Made by a program: the position numbers and the translations under genes. Under the pieces are notes generated by a model. It saw only the letters and a list, made by a program, of their open reading frames with translations. It was not told where the DNA came from and ran no database searches. A stretch of DNA of 64,000 nt, taken from positions 607,501 through 671,500 of the forward strand of contig JAJTWR010000386.1 in NCBI GenBank assembly GCA_021613335.1. The letters are read 5' to 3'. Of this stretch, positions 13,628-26,795 are shown in pieces (position 1 is the stretch's first letter; every line of letters starts with the position of its first letter). This stretch comes from Whitmania pigra. Taxonomy: Eukaryota; Annelida; Clitellata; Hirudinida; Haemopidae.

Positions 13628-13829
13628 AAAGCATAGATATTAAATAAGCTAATTATATAAATTATTCGCTTTCTTTGTCCTCCTTCCATCCGAATATCGC
13701 TCGAGGCTTTCGAAAGCTAAAAGATAAAAAATACTTTCATTTATTAAATATAAATATATTTATTAAATAAATTAGTTTTTTTTTCTTGCGTAATAAAGTA
13801 TTTCTTTATTTCATCAAAGATTCATTACG

Positions 13830-14184
13830 ATGATCAAAGTCAGGAACGGAGGCCTATTTATCCTTCCTTTCATTGCAACAGGTGAGATGAACGATTCTTG
13901 GAATTATTAATATAAATATTATTTGAAATAAATTATTTCATTCATTATTTTATTAAATCAATTGTTAAAATTCATTATTTTAACAAAAGACAGCGAAACG
14001 TTTCGTAACGTTGCATTGTTAAAAAAAAATAGGATTTCGAAATTTATTTATTTCATCGTGAACAGTGTATTTATTCATGTTTTTTATTAAAAATACCGCA
14101 ATTCCTAGTTTTCCTGGAATTTAATTGAAGACGACGTATTCAAAACCAACACAATGTCTTCTCATGACAATTTCATCGTCATCG

Positions 14185-14260
<76 letters not shown>

Positions 14261-14276
14261 ATCATCATCATCATCA

Positions 14277-14355
<79 letters not shown>

Positions 14356-17300
14356 ATCATCATCATCATAACAATCATATCCATCTTCACTGAAATGGAA
14401 AACGCTTCACTCCAGTCTATCCAGTTTAAGTTCCACTCCTTAAAAAATAGCAGACGATTCGATGCTCATGGATTTCATGAGTTCTTTGAAAAAAAATCAT
14501 CTCCATTGTTGCTGTTGTTGTTGATGACGATGCAGTTGTTGTTGTTGATGTTTTTGTATCGTTTTGTTGTTTATTGACGTTGTGTGGCCATCTGGCGTTA
14601 TATCACACTGGATCGATTAAACATCTCGTAAAATCAACTTCTTGACAAAAAATTTTAAATTTAAAGTTTTCTTTCGACTTTTCTTAAAAACTGATTCCAT
14701 GGCAATTAACAACAACAACAACAACATCGTTATCATGCCGTACTTTCACTTTTCAACATCATTTTGCTTTAATAAACAACGTGCTGGAAAATAAAACTCT
14801 CATTCCATCTTCAGTCGTTATGAAGATGGATGGATGGATGGATGGATGGATGGATGGATGGATGGATGGATGAATGAATGAATGGATGGGCGTTGGAAGA
14901 ACGTTTTGCAATTGAATGAATCTACAACCACCTGGAGTTGAAGAAAGGCGGTTCATAGTATGATCATCATCATCATCATCATCATACTCAGAAGTGAAAC
15001 TTATGATGGAAAGATTTGACGTTAATGAATTTCAATGCATTGGAGTGCATTGAAATGCTGCATTGAATAGTTATGATCCACAAATGAAATTGCTTTCATT
15101 TGGATGGATGAGGATCCATTACAGGTGCATTTGGAAAATATTCGCTTGGATGAATTCAAGAGGAATTGGAGGAAATTGGGCGAACGTTGATAGCTGGATA
15201 TGTTACTGGATGGATGGATGGATGGATGGATGGATGGATGGATGGATGGATGGATGGAGGATGGATGGATGGATGGATGGAGGATGGATGGATGATGGAT
15301 GGATGGATGATGGATGGATGGATGGAGGATGGATGGATGGATGGATGGATGGATGGAGGATGGATGGATGGATGGATGGACGGACGGACGGACGGACGGA
15401 CGACGGACGGACGGATGGATGGATGGATGGATGGATGGATGGATGGATGGATGGATGGACGGACGGATGGATGAATGGTTGGATGAACGGACGGAGGTAT
15501 TGAATGACAGACAGAATGATGGATGAATGGATAAATGGTTGAATGGTTGGATGATATTTCATTCCTGATAAGTGGTTGAAAACGCGTTAAGTACATTCCA
15601 TTTCTGGATCTCTTTGATTGATGGCTCACTCTTGTCCCGAGTTCTTATCAGTTTTATTTATCCTCGCTCAGTATTTATTTCTCTTGAATTATTTATTAAT
15701 GTCAGTATTTTTTTATTAATTTGTTATTTATGATTCATCATTTATTTTTTACTTATTCATTATTCATTACTTTTATACATTTATTTATGATTTGTTACCA
15801 ATTTACTTGTGATTATTATTATTATTATTATTCTTATTATTGTTTATGAAATTGACTTGCATTGGATAATATTTCTGTTAATTAATTTAAATAAATTATT
15901 ATTTCCTAACTAATTGTTTTTATAGTTTTATTTTTAAACTCATAATTTATCACAACAACAAATCATCCTGGCGCAGCAGAAGTCGTCTTTCCAGAGGCAC
16001 ATCAAAAGGCGAGATCACGTGATGGATGATCGACCTTGACCTCTGAATTCGCTACCGTGACCTTGCGGTTTCAAGGTCAAATAGTTGTTTGAGATCGTGT
16101 TACCTGTTGATTGATTGATTCAACCAGGTGAACAAGTAGGAGCGATATGCAGAAATACTATAATTGATATTATTATTATTATGTTATTGATATTGTTGTT
16201 ACGTTTTTATTTGTTATTATTACGATTTACTTTAACATATATTTTCATTTCATTTTTGCTTAAAACGAATTTTAATTAATATTTAACCAAGTCGAACAAA
16301 ACACAAAATATGGTCAATTATGAAAGCGAAATTTTAAAAGAAAAAAGAAACTGTAAATCAGACAGTAATTGTTTGCAAAAAGGACATATTTCTAATAATT
16401 CATGTATTATATTATAAATATAACATATATCATTACATTATAAATATTATGTTATAAATATTATTATATTATAAGTAACATATTTAATATGATGTTACAA
16501 GTATTGCATCGGCGTTGTAAACAAAGCAATTAAGAGAAGAATATTATAAGACCCAAAAACATCCGGCCTGTCGTTAAGTGGTTATAATTATTTTTAATTA
16601 TGACTAATTATTTCGAATATTATTAGGAAATTATTAATTATTACGAACTTTGCGGAAATTATGCCGGGATGTAATATTTATTAAGAACATCCCTTTTTTT
16701 ACAGCATTTGGGAAATTTATTATTGTTACGTAATTGTAAACTTCTTTAATTATTTTGTTGCATGTAAATCCAATCTATACCAATTTAAAATATGTCATTA
16801 CCATGATAAAGATATTTATAATAATAATAAACCAATCCATAATAGTTACAAAATTTTATTTAAAAACATCAAATGTAAAATATTATATGTAACATAATTA
16901 CAATAAACCATAAAATCATGTTATTATATCAAAAATCTGCATACCTGATGGTTGGTTTATACGAGATTGTTTTGATTACCTGTATTGATATGCGATACCT
17001 GTGATGAGCGTGGATGTGATAACACAGAATATGCCATGAAGGAGGATGCTATCCAACTTTGCACTTGGGAACTTCCATGCCAATTCCATGTCAATCAACA
17101 GGAGTGAATGAATGCGTGGCAGTAGTGAATCCATTCATTCATTCATTCATTGCAGACATCATCATCATCATCATCATTATCATCATCGTCGTCTTCGTCA
17201 TCGTCATCATCATGATCAAGTGCTCCATAAAACTCTATCCAGCGGAAAATGTTCATCGCCCTTCAAAGCAATTTTCGCCTTCTAGTTTTGCCTGAAATAG

Positions 17301-20300
17301 TTTATCATTCATCACTTAACAATAATAACGATAACAATAACAACATCAATAATAATATTTATTTGTAAATTCCTCCTCTTTCTCATTATCATCATCATCA
17401 TCATCATCTCCATCATCATCGTCATCGCCATCGTCATCGTCGTCGTCATCATCATCATCATCATTATCATCGAAAAATATTCTGAAGAGCTGAGAAGCAG
17501 CACATGCCACCAATCATTCAAGCAAACATTTCCAAGTCTCGAGGAACAATCGAAGCTTATCCAATTACTGTTGTTGTGCTTCGTTTCTGCTCTTTTCAAA
17601 ATCACAACTCGGTCTAAAGGTACCGAGTTCAAGTCTCGGCTTGAGTCATTCATCAACCAAACGCTGAGCAAAAAAGAAGTGAAACTATTGTAAAAAAAAA
17701 TCCATTGTAAAATTTTGAATGGTTTGGAATTTCCCGAGGCTATTGTTAGAGTCCAAACATTATAAATTACTAGCGTGGATAAATTTTATGCAAATGTAGT
17801 GTCCCGGTTTACTTATCGACCTTCAAAGGCATGTCTTTTGTTCCATCGTCAACCGTGCGTGACGAGTCGAACAGGTGCGCAGGTGACGTGACATTCGTTC
17901 CGCATCGTTGGATAACCAGTTCTTGCCGAGGCTCGTGTGGCCTATTGTTTGACTTTTTTATCAAAATTAAATATTTCATATCTTAAATAAAAATGTAATT
18001 TGTTATTACAATAATTACATTTATTAGAAATTAATTATTCAACATTAAAACTAAATATAATAATAATAATATAAAACTAACTGAATATTAAAATATAAAA
18101 TAAGACAAGTAAAAGGTTTTTCGCTAAATTATTCTTCTTTTTTTTATAAATTATTACGTGACCTGGAAATTACATTCGGGTGCGTTCATATTTTTTCAAA
18201 AATATTTCAAGAATACAAAACTGAATAACTTTGTTCTTGAGCGGGTGACTTGAGTGAGTGGCGAGTGGGTGGTTGACGTTGGGTGAATGACTTGGGTGAA
18301 TGACGTGAATGGGTGACGTGATCTTGGAGGCAAATTGAAACCTCGTTAGGAGATCTTTTGATTATAACGAGGTAAGGTGAGATTTTCGAAAGAGAACAAT
18401 TATTAGAATTATATTTTGTTGTGTTTTTTATTTTTTTGTATAATTTGTCTCGTTATTTTGTCTTGAAAGAAATATTTTTTGGTTAATTAGAAATGTAAAT
18501 TAAATGTTCTATGGAATTATTTTTTGGAAATAAAAAATAAATAATTGAGTCATAATATTTTCAGCTTTAAAAAATATGATCATCAATCATTTACTTAAAA
18601 CATATTCATTTAAGTATTTAAGAATAAACAGTATATAAACAATTATTTAAAACCTTGATTACTTAAAATATGTATAATATTAATAATAAATATTTAAGAA
18701 AAAACAGCGAATAAATAACTATTTGAAAACTTAATTACTTAAACATTTAAAATAAGCAGTAAATTAATAATAATTTTATTATTTATTGATATATTTAAGA
18801 ATAAACAGTATATAATAATTAATAATTTTAATTTCAATTCCAGTATGGTCATCCTGCAATGTCGACCAGAAAAACCACTGTTTGGACCTCTGTGAGTTCA
18901 TGCAGTCTGTTTTTCCTTAATGTTTTTTATTACTAAATCCTATTTTAATTGAAATCACTTTGTTATTATTAGGTAATTTTTTTATTAACATATTTGTGGT
19001 TTAATTGAATTTTTAATTTGGTCGTGAAATATTATATATGTTTTAAGTTAAATGTATTAGTATTTTAAAATATATTTTTACAAATATTTCTTAATTAATT
19101 ACTTCAACAATACATTATAATTTACACCCATAATATTCCATAAATATCCATAAAATTCCACAAAAAATCATATTATCTATATAATATAATTCCTCATTAA
19201 TTATTTATATCAAAATAAAATAATTAACAATTACTCATAATTTCTATAAAACAAAATTCCCTAACAACTCAAACAACTGCTACGTTCAAATAAGAAATAA
19301 TTGACTTATGTTATGCTTCTCTTTCTGTTTCTCACGGGAAAGTTACCATTGTAAAAAAACAAAATAATAATAAATAAAATAATTAGTGAATTAATTTATT
19401 TGATAATGTTAATAATTCAATAAAAAATTATACTGATGATTTTAATTTGAAACAAAATTATATTAATAATTTTAATAATACATAAAATATATTGTATAAA
19501 TTATAATCTTCAACATCCTTTCTTAATACGTAAATATCTTACATTCATCTCGTCTCATCTCTAAGAGGATATCAATTTCTTGATCTGAGAAATTACTAAT
19601 CACTTCAATGATTATATTGGTGATGAATAATTAGCCGTTGTTAGTTGTTATTATTGTACTAAATTATAATATTGTAATAATTAGTTCAACAATGATTATT
19701 AATACTTTGAATATTCGATTGCATCAAGAGACATCAGGTATAAAATATTCAGAAACAAAAAACAGCAAATACAAAACTCAAAGTGTCCAAAATTGTACCG
19801 TCCACTAAGACGACATCAAATATGCAAAGTTTTTTAATTCAAAGGACAATATGCCCCTGAAGCTAATGTTTGTGGAGCTACATAAATTGTTAACATTTTA
19901 AATTTGTTTGTATTATTATTTAATTATTAACGCTTATGTATATTGTATGTATCGAAAATTGTATGCAACAAAGAACTATTGAATACCTGTCTCCTATCTG
20001 CATTGGCTGACATAAAACTCATCACAAAAAGCTCTCGTTAAGTAGCTCCTAAGTTACCTAATTTTTAAACGAATCTTTCTCTCATTCCACTCAAAATCAC
20101 TGGAATCAACAGGAATCGAACGAACCACCTACGGACTAACACGGGTTCAGTTCGTGAACGATTATGTCCAAGACGGAATTAATAGCTGGAGTAGCCCAAC
20201 CTAATCATGGCTGATGTATTTTCTCATTAAAGATGGCTTGCCTCAGATAGTCTGAGACGTGAATCATTATCCATTCACAAAATATTTGCAAAGATAATAT

Positions 20301-21111
20301 CTCTCCTCCATCTGTTTATGTTTCTTAGAATGGCTTTGTTTGTTCATTGTCGGTTTTTTGTTTTGTCTCTCTTGTCTTGTTTTGTAAGTCTTGATTTGTC
20401 TCTTGTTTTTATGTCTTGTTTCTAAATTAAATCTTAAAATTCGATCGAATGTATATTTTATTGTTTGTTCTCCAACATTTGCTTGTGGTGTCGCTTTATC
20501 TGCTTAAATTTAATATTCAAATATTATTAATATTTAAATGGTAACTAATATGTGTGCAGTTGACAATACATTCCTGTTTGATGAATTGCTCACAGATTGC
20601 GCGCGCATAATGTCTGATTAATTGAGTACACTACACATTGTAATGATAATCCCATTTTTGTTACTATGTTTTTATCCAATCAAACTACAATTTCCATCTT
20701 TTAAGATCGCAAATCAGCCTCTTTCTGGAGCAAAGATACCGAGATGAGCGACTGCGCTTCGAAACCGTACTCGGAATTTACCCACATCTGTTCAGTGCCA
20801 AACTACCTTCCAAACATCGACCACTGCTGTTGCATCTCGAAAGATCAGGAACCGGATTCATACGACGAAAGCGCTGAAGACAGCGGCAGGTATCGACGAC
20901 AGGCCAACGGATCGAGTATTTTCTTGGCAGGTTTGACGAGGACGAGGCACAAGAGGAATTCTGATCCCGTGGTCATGTGCTGTCGCTACCATCAGGACTG
21001 GAATAAGTTTCGTTGCCAAGAATCGCTTGATACTTTGGATACGAGATTGTGAGTTTTTAGATGAGTTTTGGCTTTGTTATTATTTATTTTATATTTTTAA
21101 TATTACTATTA

Positions 21112-21190
<79 letters not shown>

Positions 21191-23611
21191 TTTTATTTTA
21201 TTTTATCGGCTCGAAATTGATTATTGATTCTTATCTGAAATCTCATATAAATAGACTGACGAGCATTTTAATGTGTGAAATTGTAACATCAATCAATGAT
21301 TGGAATTTTTCTGAAATATTTATTTTTAACATTCAATTTCAAAATACTAAATAAGAACAAAATAAATAAACAGTACAATAAAATATTAAAATAAATGTAC
21401 ATTAATAAATAACATTATTTATATCTTTTAACATTGACATATTTATTTTTACACAACATGTTGACATATTAAAAGTATTTACAATTTAATAAACCATTAT
21501 TCTAACAAAAGAAATAATAAACAAATTAATTATCAACATTTTTATTCCTTTACATTTTATCTCAGTGCTCAGGGCAGCGTGTTCCAGTCGAACTTTGAAT
21601 CTCTGACGTCATCCTTGTTGTGTTACGGTTTCTTCGTCTTGATTGCCGCGTCATTTGTTGCCGTCATCGTCTGCTACGTCAGAAGAAGGCGCAGCAGGAA
21701 GTGCAAAGGTGCGCAATAATCTTAATTTTCATACTGTGAATCTGAATGTGGATATCGAAGGTGAATGTCCAATATGAATATCGATTATGAATATGAATGT
21801 GAATATCGATTATGAATGTCCAATACGAATATGACTGTTGAATATGAATGTGAATATTGAATAACTTAGATCTTTAATTTTAATAAATATAAGATATTGC
21901 AGTGCGTTAAATATTCACAATTCGGGAAATATGATTAACACAGTAGCCGTGAAAAAGAATTATAAGTCAGCTTCTACTTGATAACATTCTTGGCTCATTT
22001 CATGCCTAATTCCTATCAAATAAAAGCAACAATTTATATAAGGAATCTCTCGAGAGTCCACATTAAGTCATCCTTCATTCATTCATTCATTCATTTATTC
22101 TTTCATCTTGTCTTCAAATTACTTCTTCAGAAAAGAAATCATTCAGATGTCCTTTCAGAATTAACGTTTTACCCTTTCATCCACTTAACCTAAATACATC
22201 AGCTTTCCTTGAATCATTTCAATTGCTTTCTTAAAATTGCCAGTCATGGTTCCTGATGTACCAATCACCACTGCTAGCACTTTTGTCTTGACATTCCAAA
22301 TTCCACATTCTTGCAATTTCAATCTCCAGATCTTTACATTTCATCCTCTTGTCTATTTTCTTTCTCAAAACATTCTTATTGTCAGGCACCTCTACATCCA
22401 CAGTCAAGCAAATTTATCTTTTTTTGTTTAGTAATATTAAATCAGGCCTGTTTGTACTAATAAGGCTTATTATTATTAAAATAATATAATTATTATTATA
22501 AAATTTTTATAAAATATATATTAATAAATCTTAATATTCATTATATTATATTAATATTATCATTATCACTACCATTACTATTACCATTATCATTATCACT
22601 AACATTGTTATTATTATTATTACCAATTTAACCTCTGACGACTATTAGTCATTCTTTGCAGGCGATAAAAGAGTTATTCTCTGATTAATCGACCCCAGTA
22701 TTTACGACGTTATCGCTTAATTACGAGTGAAATTTTTTTTTGCTTATTAAGTCGATTGCACGTGCACCCTAGTTCCGTGAGAAACCGCTGATTGATGGCT
22801 GTCGTTACGTAAATGGTTTTTCTGTTGTTGGAGAAGATTAAGTGGTTGTTCCTGTTGTTGATGCTGATTTTAATGTTGTTGTTGTTGTGTTGTTGTTGTT
22901 GCTGCTGCTGCTGTCGCCGTCGTGGCTGTTGTTGCCGCTGCTGTTGTTGTTGCTGTTTGTTAAAGCTTGTCGTATTTAGGAATCCCTTATGTACCAGCAT
23001 GTGTGATTAACCGCTGATGATGTTTGGAACCGTGTCTTGGCATTATTACAGTTGGACCAAAATCTTGCTATTATTATATTTTTATTTGAAATTATTATTC
23101 CTTCCTTTCAGACAACAACACAGCTGCTTCCAGGGCACACGGCATCATCGCACCCCCATTCGGACCTTTTGATGAAGTTCCACCCCCTTACACCCAGGAT
23201 GGGTACTGTAGTCCCTCTTATAACAGGCATAGCAGTTTACATCACCCACTCATTCCAGTAGACAGCTCTAGAATCGAACCGTCAGCTCCGGTTGAAGAGG
23301 AGAACCTTTTGCACTCATCCGTCATGGAGTACTTTTTCACTGAAGGAAGAGACATGGAGGACCGACTGAACTCGACCACTACCGTCATGACAACCCTCGA
23401 ATCCTCAGAAGACCACAGCGAGACGACAGCCATAGGTTCTGCTCCACAAGGATTTTCCAACTCTGCCAGAGGCACTGGAAACTGCCGAGAAACTGAGAAT
23501 TCTTTCCATCGACAGGCGGAGGAAGCTTCCAGTCCAGATTCTCAAGATGTTTTCCCAGGTCCGCGACTCTCCCCACCACCATCGTACGAGGAAAGCATCG
23601 GCAGGGTTTAG
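13830..23611 (+). CDS. Single-pass membrane protein, Cys-rich ectodomain, two PPxY motifs (unclassified)
   Basis: Five exons join in phase: 13830-13881, 18844-18891, 20718-21048, 21566-21708 and 23112-23611, giving 357 residues. Exon 1 encodes a signal-peptide-like start ([17 protein letters not shown]). The ectodomain (about 18-160) has ten cysteines, including a CCC at 70-72 and CC at 121-122, one NGS sequon, and a furin-like RHKR at 110-113. The transmembrane helix is about 161-182 ([20 protein letters not shown]), followed by RRRR. The cytoplasmic tail carries PPPY (215-218) and PPSY (347-350, near the C-terminus). PPxY motifs bind WW domains, often of NEDD4-type E3 ligases (known). The layout resembles Shisa/WBP1/VOPP1-type proteins (STMC6), but the cysteine pattern does not clearly match, so no name is given. 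Exons 1 and 2 are inferred from splice phase alone; exons 3-5 are firm. Confidence 0.8.
14176..14370. repeat. (ATC)n array with CATCGT block
   Basis: About 195 bp of ATC triplets with two short slips near 14260-14278 and a CGTCAT block at 14318-14350, the same architecture as the array at 141-294. It lies in intron 1 of the PPxY gene. Confidence 0.97.
14687..14830 (+). repeat. Dispersed ~140-bp repeat, copy 2, abutting GGAT array
   Basis: Partner of 11519-11660 with the same order of conserved blocks. It is followed at 14824-14876 by an ATGG array. It lies in intron 1 of the PPxY gene. Confidence 0.85.
15207..15475. repeat. Compound (GGAT)n/(GGAC)n array
   Basis: About 270 bp of GGAT with repeated GGAGGAT slips and a central GGAC block (15378-15413). 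Intronic. The open frames on both strands (Met-Asp-Gly-Trp or Pro-Ser-Ile-His repeats) are artefacts. Confidence 0.97.
15476..18843. other. Intron 1 remainder of PPxY gene
   Basis: AT-rich intron with ATC clusters at 17158-17210 and 17390-17470. I found no further exon, RNA gene or intact element. Confidence 0.6.
21113..21206. repeat. (ATT)n then (ATTT)n
   Basis: About 20 ATT units pass into TTAT/TTTTA units in intron 3 of the PPxY gene. Confidence 0.95.
22866..22963. repeat. GTT/GCT trinucleotide cluster
   Basis: GTTGTT and GCTGCT triplets in intron 4 of the PPxY gene. The minus-strand poly-Gln frame here is taken as a repeat artefact. Confidence 0.85.
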
Positions 23612-24798
23612 GAAGCGACCTGCTTAATTCTATTCGTGTACAGTCGACATTTATCTGCAGTTTGGGAGCCACTAGACAGAATTATTTTGAGACGTTTTTG
23701 TGATCCTTTGAAGACAAGTTTTTTTTTTTTTTTTTGTTGCTAAAACTTTTGAGAACATCTTGTCGCGTGAGTGGGAAATTATGTAACATTGCATTGACCA
23801 GGTTTTTAAAAGATTACTTTTCGTTTTTATTCTTCGATCTTTGAACTCCTTTGACAATGACACATAAAAAACTTTCAAAATCTCGTTGACTTGACACAGT
23901 GATTGAAACAATTCATTGTTTGAATTGTCAAATAACCGATGATATTATATTTAAATTGTTAACAATTTGTACAATGGTTTCTCCGTGCCATCAAAAGTAT
24001 GCCTCAAGCAAGATTCTGGTGATAATTTGAAGACGATTTTAAAATAATTTTGCAGTTAAAAATGTCTAATGCTGTTTGAATAATATTTCAACGGAAAACG
24101 AAACAGACTTTTACGTGACACATGATTTGGAAGCAAAAAAAACAGAAAAACACAAACCAGCAATGAATAAGTTAGAATTAGGGAGGAAAATTAAAGGAAA
24201 CAGGAAAATTAAAGGATCGCTCTTGTGTGCAAAAAAGTTTCATTAAAGAAACAACTAGAAAATAATGATAATGATTTTATTCTTTATTAAAATTGTTTTT
24301 CATTTAAAGTTTGTCTTTTTATTCTGTAAAAAGTTTAATTAATTGTGTTAAAAATTTTAAGTGTCAAATGCCAATAAAAGTGAGCCTGTAATTAATTATG
24401 TAAGTTATTGAAATTAATCGACTTGCTTACTTCTAAAACGGATGAAATTTTTACTTGATTAATCATTATCACATAATATATTTTAATTCTAAATATTACA
24501 ACATTAGCTGAATAGGAAAACTAGGAGAAATGTGAGCTGCAATTATGGAGATTATGGAACTTTGCTAATAAATCGCAATAGATGCTCAAAAAATGGTTTA
24601 AAAAAATTAAAATTTATTAACTTACAAAATAAATAAGTTTAGACATGGCGCTTATTTAAATTTTGCATTATGTTTGTTATTTTGTTAGCCATCAGCCATC
24701 CCTACTTTACTTATTGACAAGAAACTTTTCGTCTCCTAGTGCTCAAAGGTAAAACTTCGTGCAGCTGTTGGTCTGCGTTTGACAGTTCTTTTACAAAA

Positions 24799-26316
24799 AT
24801 GGCCGATACAAGTGAGCATCTTACTTTCAAGAACTTTGGACAAGAATTGTTGAAGTTAAAATCCTGTTTTTGAATGACGAAGTTTTGATGCGCACAACTT
24901 AACCATTAATTAAAGGTACGGTCTACGCCTCGCCATTGCTGGAAGTTAGCGAGAAGCAGAGACAAGAAGACGAATGGAAGCAACAACTTTTGCAAGTAAG
25001 TTATGATTGAACTGCAGCACCTCAAAATGAAGCTTTTCTAGAACCTGCTAATTAAAACAAATTCGAAACATAAGCCAAATAGCTCCAATAAAATTTACCA
25101 ACTTTGCAGCTGGAAAAGGAGATTCAGACCTTGAAATCGGTGCTGTCAGTGAAGAGTGCAGAAGCCTCTGAACTAAGAAGTCGTCTGGGCATGAGTTCCA
25201 TTAAGGACCTGAAAGAAGATGTCAAGCAGAGCTACAAACTTCTGCAAGATTCAGAAGTGTCAGTGAAGTTAATTTGTTGTTGATATTGCAAATGTCTTGG
25301 TTTTCTAATAAGTCTTTCATGTTTATGAAGTGCAGCAAATAAAAGTTATTTGCATTATGCAAATGATTTGGGCATTTCATAGTCACTGTTATAATATTAA
25401 TATGTTGTTTAACTAGTATTAACACAACGTTGTTCTACAACATGGCACATGACATTAAAGATGCTAAAAATTAAAGTTGGTAAAGGTGATTTGTAAGATT
25501 TCCAAATGAAGTTGACATAATGCAAATTGCAATCATCATATTAGACTACTTATTTTCAGAAAAGCATTCTTATGAAATTGTGTCTATGGTCTTAGACTAA
25601 CTTTTGACTAAATTAACATAACATGATTTAATTGGCCTACGGAACTAGCCCCTATTTCAAATCACGATGCACACAATGAATGTCATTGCAATGGTGTCCT
25701 CTCGTTAGATTGTTGCATTTGTTCAAACAGCGTACAAAAAACCAGTGCTGCATTCAAAAGTTTTGGAGAATTTGCCTCCAAGAAGTTTGACGACATCAAG
25801 CAAGTTTTTAATGAACTTTTTATTCCTCTCAAGGTTTACGTGATTATTAATAATTTATCATTTTTATAATAAAAAGATGATTTTTACTCATTGAATAGTT
25901 TGGTTGAATGAGTCAGGCAATTTGTTTATGCCAGACTTTTCTTTCAGAAATTCAAATGCTGTGAAGACGCTGGAAGACAAGGTTGGCAGTGCATACACCA
26001 ATGTTAAGGTTCGACCTACCAATTGTTGATTGTTTGATTCATAAAACACTATAACCGTAATTTCAATTTATTTACAATTCCCGTGCGCAACGGAATCGAT
26101 GCATGAGCAATATTAATCTCATCGAAAATGTCAATTTCATAGAATCGTCTGTCGTCATCGGGCCCCTCTGAAGCTATGGAAGGTACCGTGCCAGTCGCGG
26201 ATTCGGACCTCTACTCCCCCACGACCACTGTTGATCAGGGTTACGAGATGATCGACGAATCCTCCTTGACAAAAACAGATGAGAACAAGCTGGTTTTATC
26301 AGGAGGAAAGATTTGA
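24799..26316 (+). CDS. TPD52: Tumour protein D52-like (TPD52 family)
   Basis: Six exons: 24799-24811, 24916-24995, 25110-25267, 25731-25799, 25948-26008 and 26143-26316, about 184 residues. After a 5-residue start come the conserved SPLLEVSEKQRQEDEWKQQL, a coiled coil (roughly residues 15-75, including RSRLGMSSIKDLKEDVKQS), then KTSAAFKSFGEF and KNSNAVKTLEDKVGSAY, all D52 hallmarks. D52 proteins form coiled-coil dimers and act in vesicle trafficking and secretion (known). Intron 4 uses a GC-AG pair (AA|GCAAGT) and only this gives the conserved DDIKNSNA. The exon 3 end at 25267 is chosen to keep phase with exon 4 and is the weakest junction. The gene name is at family level; which vertebrate paralogue it matches cannot be said. 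It converges on NDUFAF5 with 479 bp between stops. Confidence 0.9.
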
Positions 26317-26795
26317 ATGCCAAGAAATTGCATTTTTCTGTTTTGTTCAGGATTTACTGATAAAGTTCTTCTGATTTCTACCAGATTGATTTATTGAGTA
26401 ATTATCCTAATTTGTACTTATTTGCATTTCGTTATTTTGTGCCGGTAAACTTTCCCATCGTTGCATTTGCCTCATCGAAAGGCCCGCTTGAATGTCAATC
26501 AGCAAATCAAACACATTCATTCATTTTTTGACATGTTATTTCTTACATTCCTCATTTAAAAAAAACGCCTTTGAAATGAGATGTTGTGACAGTAAATAAT
26601 TAATTAAATATGGCATGCTGATCTTTGCACAAAATATTTATTACTAAATCAAATTGTAACTATGCAATATCCTGCTCACAGGACTTTGAGACAATGCATA
26701 AATAAACAGAATACAAATGAAATACTAAGAACTTCGAGACAAACAGAATACAAATGAAATAATAATTATATCGCCAATAATAATCTGAAAAACAT

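Noticed and set aside
15063..15629. Met-Asp-Gly-Trp and Pro-Ser-Ile-His ORFs
   Set aside because: Both strands are open only because GGAT units lack stops.
17570..17650. tRNA-like T-arm (CCGAGTTCAAGTCTCGG)
   Set aside because: A perfect T-stem and loop, but no matching acceptor or D-arm upstream; not a tRNA gene.
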